Part shown: positions 57,295-64,000 of the stretch, piece by piece
Layout: every line of letters starts with the position of its first letter
How positions within the stretch are numbered: position 1 is the stretch's first letter
Source: Affinundibacterium amnicola
GTDB lineage: Bacteria > Pseudomonadota > Gammaproteobacteria > Burkholderiales > Burkholderiaceae_D
Reading direction: 5' to 3'
DNA: 64,000 nucleotides
NCBI RefSeq assembly: GCF_014284275.1
Contig: NZ_JACOFU010000002.1
Location: forward strand, 230,524 to 294,523
Translations under genes and position numbers: made by a program
The notes under the pieces: generated by a model
Told to the model about the DNA's origin: nothing
Database searches by the model: none
The model's input: the letters and a program-made list of their open reading frames with translations, nothing else

Positions 57295-58810
57295 GTAAAT
57301 CTCCCTCAGGGAGAAGCATAGTTAAAATATCAACCAACTTTAATGCTTTTTCCAAGTCAAGTTGCTCTTGGCTGTCTAATAGTCTTGGTAATAATTTTGT
57401 ACCTAACTCATGACCAACCATGTCCGAGTTAATGCGACCAGAAACCCAGATTTTCACAAGGTCAATATCCGACTCGAGAATTAATGGCAGAGGTAACTCC
57501 GATAAAATATTGGCAAGTGTCCACAAGGTCCTCCAATTTGCCAGACCTCTTTTTTCAATATCTAATGTAACTGCGCGCGCAATCTCTACAACTCTTTTTG
57601 CCTGCTCGTTATTCAAAAGGGAAATATTCGATTCGATATACTGCAATGCTGGCCAGCCATCTGACATGTAAGATGCGCCATCACCATCATTTAGGGTTCT
57701 CACTCCCGGGCTGTAGGTTACTGAAAAGTACTCTGCCCTATCAAGTGCGTCAAACCAAACGGGCCCCTTCAGCGAACTTACAAAATAGGATAAAAGCTCT
57801 GGACGATTGCTCACAAGGCTGAACGCTGCGTCTTGATTAGCAGGTGTTGGTGATGCGCTATACTCATCAAGATACCTTTGTAGGTTTAGTATTGTTGGGT
57901 CGCGAACATCTAGCTCTAAGCTCCAGTCTTTGAAGACTTGTACAACCTCCTGGTAGCCTTTACTATCAATGCAATATTTGATAACCCCCACACCACATTG
58001 GTCTCGAAAAAACTGCTCGATAAATCCTGTTTGCACTAATTCTATGGACCTATGTGGATAAAGTAAAAAATGCCTTGGTTCTGCCGAAGCGGCGTGCGGT
58101 GCTTCATTTGACCGTATTATGTACTCGAGTATTTCAAGCTCAGAGAGACCATAGCCAACGAAAAGAACTATGTAATTCTTAAACATAGTAGTTAAGAATT
58201 CTTTTACTTTTTCGTCCGCATAATGTTCTATGTAGTCTTTCAGAGAAACCACCATTGACCTTGGTTCCAAGTAAGAGCCGTGAAGGTGAATAACAGCGCC
58301 GCGTTCGGCTAAAAGAGCCGATGACAACTGTTCACGCATATAGTATTTGGACCGTGGGGTTGGTCGGTTCGCTGGTTCGGCCTCACTCCCGCTCTTTATC
58401 TCATGCGAGAGATTTTCCAAGCTTGCCTCATCAAGCCACTTATCATAGTTAGTTGTAACGAAAACAGGTCTCAACCTTGCTAGCAGTTTGTATAGTTCGA
58501 GACCAGCATCCTGCGGCTTCGATGGATGCAAAATGCTGTCAAAGTCGACGCCTATATTTTTCTTTTTGGCAATTTCCATTGCGATTGAAAGTGTCCGCCG
58601 TGAGTCTCCAAGTCCGCGCAGCTGCTCTGCTTCTAAGAAATCCAATGCACCAGCACCTTCAAGCCTTCCAACTACCTGGTCGGCAAAACCCCGCCAATCT
58701 GGACTACCACACAGCTTTGAGGCGCCAGCTCCAACAAAAACTACTAGCTCACCATGCTTGGCAGCGTCTTGAATAATTTTGGCGGGCCGATATTCGTTTG
58801 ATTCCGTCAT
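57287..58810 (-). CDS. SIR2-family NAD-binding protein (candidate defence effector)
   Basis: A 507-residue protein with an N-terminal SIR2-like domain (SIR2_2 type). It shows the NAD-binding GAGAS (27-31), TTNYD (119-123), HLHGS (175-179) and VGYGLSE (218-224). Asn121 and His177 would be the catalytic pair. The about 230-residue C-terminal part is helical and unassigned. SIR2 domains in prokaryotic defence systems deplete NAD on infection. Here the gene is translationally coupled to a 749-residue partner and sits as cargo in a Tn7-like transposon, which supports a defence role by inference. Confidence 0.88.
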   Translation of the reverse strand: MTESNEYRPAKIIQDAAKHGELVVFVGAGASKLCGSPDWRGFADQVVGRLEGAGALDFLEAEQLRGLGDSRRTLSIAMEIAKKKNIGVDFDSILHPSKPQDAGLELYKLLARLRPVFVTTNYDKWLDEASLENLSHEIKSGSEAEPANRPTPRSKYYMREQLSSALLAERGAVIHLHGSYLEPRSMVVSLKDYIEHYADEKVKEFLTTMFKNYIVLFVGYGLSELEILEYIIRSNEAPHAASAEPRHFLLYPHRSIELVQTGFIEQFFRDQCGVGVIKYCIDSKGYQEVVQVFKDWSLELDVRDPTILNLQRYLDEYSASPTPANQDAAFSLVSNRPELLSYFVSSLKGPVWFDALDRAEYFSVTYSPGVRTLNDGDGASYMSDGWPALQYIESNISLLNNEQAKRVVEIARAVTLDIEKRGLANWRTLWTLANILSELPLPLILESDIDLVKIWVSGRINSDMVGHELGTKLLPRLLDSQEQLDLEKALKLVDILTMLLPEGDLHD

Positions 58811-58865
58811 TTAAAGCGTCTTTAAGTTAAAAAATATCAAAAACTACTAATCAAACGTTACCTAG

Positions 58866-59141
58866 CTAATTCTTTTCAGAATCTCTCGGTTCTAATACGG
58901 ACTCAGAACTTACCGTTCTATTAACTGCTATATTGAACGCAACATCATTGTTACCTATAGCCTTCATACATTGCAAAAAAAATATGAACGAAAAGGTACC
59001 TCGCGACATCTTGTTCGCGATAGACCTTTCCGTTTCATTGATTCCAATCGTTTTTAGGCGTTTTGCCAAGCGCTCGTAAGTCATTCCACGACGCGCGAGC
59101 TCCGCCTTAACAATTCGACGAGCTTCGTTTTCCCAATCCAT
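58866..59141 (-). CDS. Small HTH protein (DUF6471-like)
   Basis: A 91-residue protein starting MDWENEARRIVKAELARRGMTYERLAKRLKTIGINETERSI, a helix-turn-helix pattern matching what I recall of DUF6471. The tail is acidic. It lies 55 bp upstream of the SIR2 gene on the same strand and is divergent from tnsA. A 20-bp palindrome in the shared 161-bp intergenic region could be its operator, so it may repress both the cargo and the transposition genes. Confidence 0.75.
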   Translation of the reverse strand: MDWENEARRIVKAELARRGMTYERLAKRLKTIGINETERSIANKMSRGTFSFIFFLQCMKAIGNNDVAFNIAVNRTVSSESVLEPRDSEKN

Positions 59142-59200
59142 ATAGAGAACTTATCACCTAGACGATAAGAAAGCGATTTACATCTCACAAAAATAGATTA

Positions 59201-59220
59201 AAGTCTCACATATGAGACTT
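59201..59220. promoter_or_regulatory. Operator-like palindrome between HTH gene and tnsA
   Basis: AAGTCTCA and TGAGACTT are exact inverted repeats separated by CATA. A further half-site, ATCTCAC, lies 20 bp to the left. It is in the divergent intergenic region, where it could control both directions. Confidence 0.7.
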
Positions 59221-59302
59221 AAATGATAATTCATCGATTTCCATCGAAAACAAGTCCTATACGAACAATAGCCACACGGCTGGTTCAATTTAGGAAATGT
59301 TA

Positions 59303-60034
59303 ATGGAAGACTTGAATAAGCATCTTGAAGTTATTAAAAAAGAATCACATCGAAAGACGGTGATAGATATGACCGGAGATGTAATTTTAAAACTTGAATT
59401 CCCTGAAAACGATAGCGGTCGTTCTCGGAAGATTGTTACACGCTCCCGCGCCAGACCAACGGGCAAGTATCCAAGCTGGAAGATGGGCCGAATGATGCAA
59501 TGGGAGTCTCATAACGAGCTTAATGCATTCAGGTTGATTGATGCGAACGCATCCATTACAAGCTTCCAAGAACAACCCCTAACAATCTACTTTAGGCTTA
59601 ACGGCGAGACGCATCGTCACCACCCGGATATTCTCGTGACAACCGCTAATGGACGAGAACTATGGGAAATTAAGCCTGCGAGCGAAGCACGAACAGTAGC
59701 GCAAAGAACAAAATTTCTAACTGAACACTTGCCACACCTGGGCTTTGCATACCGAGTGGTTCTTGGTGAAGAATTAGCCAAGCAACCTCGTCTGAGAAAT
59801 ATTCAAGAAATCTTAAAATTTGGAAGAGCGGACATCTCAAGTGCAGAACGTGAACTAGTACGACAAATTCTAAAGCGCACTAACACAATCAGTTGGAACT
59901 CTGCAGCAAGAGGTGATTTAGGCGTTCGCGGTCGCCATGTACTCGCTCACCTTTTTCTCAAAGGAGAACTCACTTGCAATGTTGATGAGCCAATTGCTGG
60001 TGCAATGTTCTCGATAGCCCAGGCAACGAGCTAA
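59303..60034 (+). CDS. tnsA: TnsA-type transposon endonuclease
   Basis: A 243-residue endonuclease that in Tn7 cuts the 5' ends of the transposon, giving cut-and-paste transposition. The nuclease residues of the restriction-enzyme-like fold are visible as Glu in WESHNE (about 68-73), Asp in HHPDILV (about 108) and ELWEIKP with its Glu and Lys (about 121-124). A C-terminal winged-helix region (ARGDLGVRGRHVLAHLFLKGEL) follows. The ATG at 59303 is 7 bp after AGGA; another ATG six bases upstream is less favourable. tnsB follows by 10 bp. Confidence 0.9.
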   Translation: MEDLNKHLEVIKKESHRKTVIDMTGDVILKLEFPENDSGRSRKIVTRSRARPTGKYPSWKMGRMMQWESHNELNAFRLIDANASITSFQEQPLTIYFRLNGETHRHHPDILVTTANGRELWEIKPASEARTVAQRTKFLTEHLPHLGFAYRVVLGEELAKQPRLRNIQEILKFGRADISSAERELVRQILKRTNTISWNSAARGDLGVRGRHVLAHLFLKGELTCNVDEPIAGAMFSIAQATS

Positions 60035-60044
60035 AGGTGACACC

Positions 60045-62069
60045 ATGAGCACATCTGCATTCCAATCAGGGGTACGGTTCACAATTGATAAAACCACTTA
60101 CGAACTCATGCGCAAAATAGAAGATGAAATCTGGCAAGCGGAAGAACTAAAAACAAAACGCGTTCATGAATTTAGTATTCAATCGCTGCTCGAACTTTAT
60201 GCATCTGAACAGCTTAAATTCACGACAATCGAATCTACACCAAACGTGACTCCCCAATTTCACGTGCATTACTCTCTACAAGAATGGGAAATAGCGAAGC
60301 TACGCAGAATATACGTTCTAAAAATAATTGACTTGCCTAGCAATCGTGAACTCGTCAAATCTATTACGCAGGCGACTTGGGAAAAAATAAAGCAACCAGC
60401 TAAAGCGCCTGGTAGCACAGCTGTCATTAGATGGAAAAATCGGTATCTACAATCTGGCAAAGATATCCGTTCTTTAATCGATAGAAACCAACTCAAGGGA
60501 AATTCCATCCCAAGATATGATGCCGAAACTATCAATTTTGTGACGAAGGCTATTGAAAAAAAGTATCTCTCCTTAGAGCGCGGCACAATCGAAAGTACGC
60601 TAGATTTCGCAAAAATATTAGTCATTCACGAGAACAAGCTTCGTCCAAAGGAGTTGCAACTACGAATGCCTTCTCGCTCATTGGTAAAACATTCCATTGA
60701 AAAAATAGACGCCTTCGACTCATATTGCGCTCGCCATGGCAGAACCGCTGCAACAAAAAAATTCCGCACTGTGTTAGGCCACAGAACAACGAACGCACCG
60801 CTCGAACGTGCTGAGATTGACCACACTCCATTAGATTTATTTGTAGTCGATGATAAGACACGGCTACCGCTTGGTCGCCCATGGCTTACTGTGTGTATCG
60901 ACGACTACACACGATGCATACTTGGCATACACATTGGTTTTGAGCCACCAAGCTACCTCACCGTGTCGAAATGCCTTCGCCAAGCGTTCCTGCCAAAGGC
61001 AAATTTAAATGCCGATTTTCCAAACATAAAAAATGCCTGGAATGCTCACGGCGTAATGGGTCAACTCGTAGTCGATAACGGCTTGGAATTTCACAGCAAC
61101 AGTTTAGAGAATGCCTGCTACTCCTTAGGTATGGAGATACATTACGCACCACGAAAAGTAGCATGGTTCAAAGGGAAAATCGAGCGATTTCAGGGTTCGT
61201 TAAATCGAGCAATTTCACACGGCAATCCTGGAACAACGTTTAGCAATATTTTTGAAAAGGATGATTACAATCCGTCGAAACATGCTGTCATCAGCTACAG
61301 CATTTTGAAAGAAATTGTGCACACATGGATTGTGGATGTCTACCACCAAAAGCCACACGGAATAACAAAGATGCCACCAGCCGCAATGTGGCAAAACAGT
61401 ATAGCGCCCGAAGATATTTTAGTTCCTGACGATATTGCAATGCTCGATGCAATATTAGGACGTAGTGAACAACGTCAATTGACGCATAAAGGTATTGAGC
61501 TTTACGGTCTATTTTATAACTCAGCAGAGCTTACTTCACTTCGTCGCAAACATGGTGACAAGCTGAGTGTAGAAATTCGCATCGATACTTCAGACCTCGG
61601 GCAAATTATTGTCTTGTCTCCATTTGGCAATGAAATCTACAAAGCATCCGCGCTGGATGCCGCGTACGCGAAAAACCTATCTAAATGGCAGCATGATGTT
61701 TGCAAGCGATTTGCTGCGATTGAGTTACAAAAATTCACACCAGACTCATGGTTGGAAGCGAAGTATCAAATAGCAAAATTAATCGATGAAGAATTTATGC
61801 ACAAAAAACAAAAAACACGAACAAAAGTAGCCCGATATAAAGGCGACGCATTAGCGAACAAAAAAGAGATGGCAACCACTACCACCTCAATCGAACACAC
61901 GCCAGCCCCAATCACACTGAATCAAAGCAATGAGAGTCTATTAGAACCTTTGCCAGCGGATACTCAACTTGAAGTTCCTATAAAGAAAAAAAGATTCATT
62001 TTTCAGCATCGAGACCGTAGTCCCCAATCTATCCATAACGAATTGAACGAGGACTCTACAAATGATTGA
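60045..62069 (+). CDS. tnsB: TnsB-type DDE transposase
   Basis: A 674-residue transposase that binds the end repeats and does the 3'-strand cleavage and joining. The retroviral-integrase-fold core has Asp in EIDHTPLD (about 259), Asp in VVDNGLEFHS (about 344) and Glu in KGKIERFQG (about 379), the last two exactly 35 residues apart. Before it is a helical DNA-binding region; after it a Mu-like beta-barrel domain. A basic C-terminal tail (VPIKKKRFIFQHRDR) may contact TnsC. It overlaps tnsC by 8 bp. Confidence 0.94.
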   Translation: MSTSAFQSGVRFTIDKTTYELMRKIEDEIWQAEELKTKRVHEFSIQSLLELYASEQLKFTTIESTPNVTPQFHVHYSLQEWEIAKLRRIYVLKIIDLPSNRELVKSITQATWEKIKQPAKAPGSTAVIRWKNRYLQSGKDIRSLIDRNQLKGNSIPRYDAETINFVTKAIEKKYLSLERGTIESTLDFAKILVIHENKLRPKELQLRMPSRSLVKHSIEKIDAFDSYCARHGRTAATKKFRTVLGHRTTNAPLERAEIDHTPLDLFVVDDKTRLPLGRPWLTVCIDDYTRCILGIHIGFEPPSYLTVSKCLRQAFLPKANLNADFPNIKNAWNAHGVMGQLVVDNGLEFHSNSLENACYSLGMEIHYAPRKVAWFKGKIERFQGSLNRAISHGNPGTTFSNIFEKDDYNPSKHAVISYSILKEIVHTWIVDVYHQKPHGITKMPPAAMWQNSIAPEDILVPDDIAMLDAILGRSEQRQLTHKGIELYGLFYNSAELTSLRRKHGDKLSVEIRIDTSDLGQIIVLSPFGNEIYKASALDAAYAKNLSKWQHDVCKRFAAIELQKFTPDSWLEAKYQIAKLIDEEFMHKKQKTRTKVARYKGDALANKKEMATTTTSIEHTPAPITLNQSNESLLEPLPADTQLEVPIKKKRFIFQHRDRSPQSIHNELNEDSTND

Positions 62070-63072
62070 TGCGAGATATATAGTTGAAAATACGCTTGTT
62101 CCACATACTGCATTTGAAAAAGCTGTGTCGCGGCTCGAACAATGCTACAACTACGCATGTGGGGCATCAGAACCGATTTGCGTTGCCATATTGGGCGAAT
62201 CAAGAACAGGAAAAAGTCGAGCTTTAGAAGAATGCTCTACAAAACATCCACAGATACGGAACGAGGATGGTCTGACGGTACCTATATTGCGTGTCAAAAC
62301 ACCCTCAAAGCCGACTGTCAAAAGTCTCGCCGAGCTGATGCTCAAGGCAATGAAAGACCCAAAATTTGATTCCGGAACCGAAAACGCAAAAACAAATCGT
62401 CTCCAAATTCTGATGCAAAGTTCGGGAACAAAGATGGTCATGCTTGATGAGTTTCAGCATTTCTATGACATGGGCTCGCACAAAATTATGCATCATGTCG
62501 CTGATTGGCTGAAAATTCTCGTTGATGATTGTCACGTTGCACTTGTGGTGGCTGGACTAGAGAAATGCAGCGTCGTCATAAATCAAAATGAACAGCTCGC
62601 TGGTCGATTTTTATCGCCAATCATTATGCCTAGATTTAAATGGGAGAATGTCGAACACCGGGAAGAATTTATCGGAATTTTAGGAGCATTTCAAGATTCA
62701 ATAGGCTCAACTTTTGATATCCCAGACTTTGACTCGGCGGATATGGCGTTCCGCTTCTATTGTGGAACTGGTGGACTCGTTGGCTACCTGAGTAAATTTC
62801 TACGCCAGTTAGTATTGAATGCGATAGACAATAACAGAAGGTCTATTTCAATCGAAGACCTTGCTTTTGCTCACATGGAATCAGTGTGGTCGAAAGATAG
62901 TCTCTCAGATATCAGCAGCCCCTTTAGCCGAGATTTCATGTGTGTACCTACCACTGCATTGCTAGATAAAATCGCCACGATAGGTGTTCCTGTAGAGCCA
63001 TTTGAACCGCCGAGAAAGCGTAAAGCAAAAGCGATTTCAAGCAGTTCTCGCCACGTGCTCAGTGCGAGTTAA
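62062..63072 (+). CDS. tnsC: TnsC/TniB-type AAA+ ATPase
   Basis: A 336-residue AAA+ protein that links target recognition to the transposase. It shows Walker A GESRTGKSRALE (about residues 49-60), Walker B KMVMLDEFQHFYD (about 124-136) and a sensor segment VALVVAGLEKC. The sequence GRFLSPIIMPRFKW is typical of the TniB/TnsC group. It lies between tnsB (8-bp overlap) and tniQ (6-bp gap). At 336 residues it is close to TniB of Tn5053 and shorter than Tn7 TnsC. Confidence 0.93.
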   Translation: MIDARYIVENTLVPHTAFEKAVSRLEQCYNYACGASEPICVAILGESRTGKSRALEECSTKHPQIRNEDGLTVPILRVKTPSKPTVKSLAELMLKAMKDPKFDSGTENAKTNRLQILMQSSGTKMVMLDEFQHFYDMGSHKIMHHVADWLKILVDDCHVALVVAGLEKCSVVINQNEQLAGRFLSPIIMPRFKWENVEHREEFIGILGAFQDSIGSTFDIPDFDSADMAFRFYCGTGGLVGYLSKFLRQLVLNAIDNNRRSISIEDLAFAHMESVWSKDSLSDISSPFSRDFMCVPTTALLDKIATIGVPVEPFEPPRKRKAKAISSSSRHVLSAS

Positions 63073-63078
63073 TATCTC

Positions 63079-64000
63079 ATGCGTCTAGTCCGAACACCAT
63101 CACCTCACAAAAATGAAAGCTTGCTAGGCTTTATCCTTCGCGTCTCCGAATTAAATGGATATGAAACACCATACCACATACTACGTCTAGCAAACATCAA
63201 TCATGACCAAGTGACAGCTGGTTTTCCAATTCACAAATTCGTCGAAATACTCGGGAACAAGACTGAAGCACTGAAAAAAGTCTCGTATGAAAAGAGTATA
63301 TCCAACAGCAAAAAAAGAGAGTTCAAAATTGTTGAACGCTCTTTAGGTGCTAGCGTTAAAAATGCACCGTTACGAATGCAAGAGCTAGCAATTTGTCCGC
63401 AGTGCGTAGAGGAACATGGGTATATCGACGCATTTTTCGACCTGAGTATTGCAATTGCGTGTCCGAAACACAAGCGAACAGTTGTTCATAAATGTCATCA
63501 ATGCGGCAATAACCTTAGACTTTTCAGACCAGGGCTTTTGACATGCAAATGTGGTGCAGACCTCCGAGATTCTCCATTTGAGTCTATCGGGAATGACACA
63601 TACGAATTCATGGAAATTGCGCATTCGAAATTATATGAACAGGATATTTTAACAAAGGCAAACACTTCCAATTTTCCAACTAAAAGTCTCGCGGCACTCT
63701 CATTACCCGCCTTCTTATACATGATTACCAGTTTAGGGCACAAAAATTTTGCGCTATCGAACTCTGATGAACCTTCTGCTGAAGAACGCGTAAAGGCGGG
63801 TTTAGATGTATTGAAAAACTGGCCAACCGGTTACTACAATTTCCTCGACAAAGTCGGGACTATCTCAACAAAAAATGGAATTAAATCCGCAGGGCTTCGA
63901 AACCAGTTTTCGGACTTTTACGAAAGCATGTTTAAGGGAAGAAAATTCTCAAAAGAGATTTCCTTTTTACGTGAAGAATTCATTCGTTTTGGAAACACCA
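63079..64000 (+). CDS. TniQ/TnsD-type target-selection protein (partial)
   Basis: Open to the right edge, at least 307 residues. The start MRLVRTPSPHKNESLLGFILRV has the TniQ N-terminal motif. A zinc-finger region follows with ICPQCVEEHG, CPKH and CHQCG plus CKCG (about residues 108-157), as in TniQ and TnsD. TnsD proteins bind a specific chromosomal site; TniQ proteins are shorter and cooperate with other factors. The length will show which type this is. It starts 6 bp after tnsC, completing tnsABC-tniQ. Confidence 0.9.
   Translation, partial: MRLVRTPSPHKNESLLGFILRVSELNGYETPYHILRLANINHDQVTAGFPIHKFVEILGNKTEALKKVSYEKSISNSKKREFKIVERSLGASVKNAPLRMQELAICPQCVEEHGYIDAFFDLSIAIACPKHKRTVVHKCHQCGNNLRLFRPGLLTCKCGADLRDSPFESIGNDTYEFMEIAHSKLYEQDILTKANTSNFPTKSLAALSLPAFLYMITSLGHKNFALSNSDEPSAEERVKAGLDVLKNWPTGYYNFLDKVGTISTKNGIKSAGLRNQFSDFYESMFKGRKFSKEISFLREEFIRFGNT

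Larger units (their letters stand above)
54086..64000 (+). mobile_element. Tn7-like transposon (tnsABC-tniQ), right part outside window
   Basis: The element starts with TGT at 54086, 28 bp after nrdJ, followed by four 20-bp tandem repeats. It contains a small unknown gene, a second copy of the end, a SIR2 cargo operon with an HTH gene, and the core machinery tnsA-tnsB-tnsC-tniQ in the usual order. The other end lies beyond position 64000. A dense four-site end on the tns side matches the Tn7 right end in layout. No Cas genes are seen in the visible part. Confidence 0.88.

Overview
The window looks like a chromosomal segment of a betaproteobacterium of the order Burkholderiales, most likely family Oxalobacteraceae (an Undibacterium-like genome would fit the AT-rich coding and intergenic sequence). 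This placement is an inference. It rests on the gene order serC-pheA-tyrA-aroA-cmk-rpsA-ihfB-lapA-lapB-ugd-rfaE1-comEA-cysM, the neighbouring gyrA / ompA / ubiG / gph block, and the one-piece tmRNA gene.

Region 1 (81-14308, minus strand) is an MSHA-type type IV pilus locus. From upstream to downstream it holds the assembly ATPase mshE, platform mshG, major pilin mshA, minor pilins mshC, mshD, mshO and mshP, the large mshQ, and the alignment and secretin genes mshI, a pilN-like gene, mshJ, mshK and mshL. mshM and mshN are not seen and may lie beyond the left edge. Region 2 (14548-20470, plus strand) is a MoxR / DUF58 / TgpA-type transglutaminase operon followed by a lytic transglycosylase and a small regulator. 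Region 3 (20519-37136, minus strand) is housekeeping: cysteine synthesis, a ComEA-like protein, heptose kinase, UDP-glucose dehydrogenase, LapA/LapB envelope control, IHF-beta, ribosomal protein S1, CMP kinase, the aromatic amino acid branch, SerC and GyrA. Several REP-like palindromes and structured intergenic segments punctuate it. Region 4 (37728-40417, plus strand) holds an OmpA-type porin, ubiG, gph and ssrA (tmRNA).

Region 5 (40388-44237) is a 3.8-kb integrated element bounded by a 31-bp direct repeat of the tmRNA 3' end. It carries hicA-hicB, a phage lysis cassette (holin-like, T4-type lysozyme, Rz with a completely nested Rz1), a 5'-truncated integrase and small unknowns. The tmRNA gene now ends in an element-borne terminator, and what is probably its ancestral terminator sits beyond the right repeat. 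Region 6 (44435-54057) is accessory and metabolic: a class III Fic protein, a DUF805 membrane protein, a decayed JetA gene of a Wadjet anti-plasmid system, an SRPBCC protein, feoA-feoB with a Fur-box-like site, and the class II ribonucleotide reductase nrdJ.

Region 7 (54086 to the right edge) is a Tn7-like transposon that begins 28 bp after the nrdJ stop codon. Its end has four 20-bp tandem putative TnsB sites. A second, one-site copy of the same end lies 0.8 kb further in. The transposition genes are tnsA, tnsB, tnsC and a tniQ/tnsD gene cut by the window edge. Between the end and tnsA lies a divergent cargo operon: a small HTH protein, a SIR2-family protein and a 749-residue unknown protein, translationally coupled. 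I think this is a candidate two-component, NAD-directed anti-phage system carried by a Tn7-like element that may use the 3' end of nrdJ as its attachment site. That is the most interesting content of the window.
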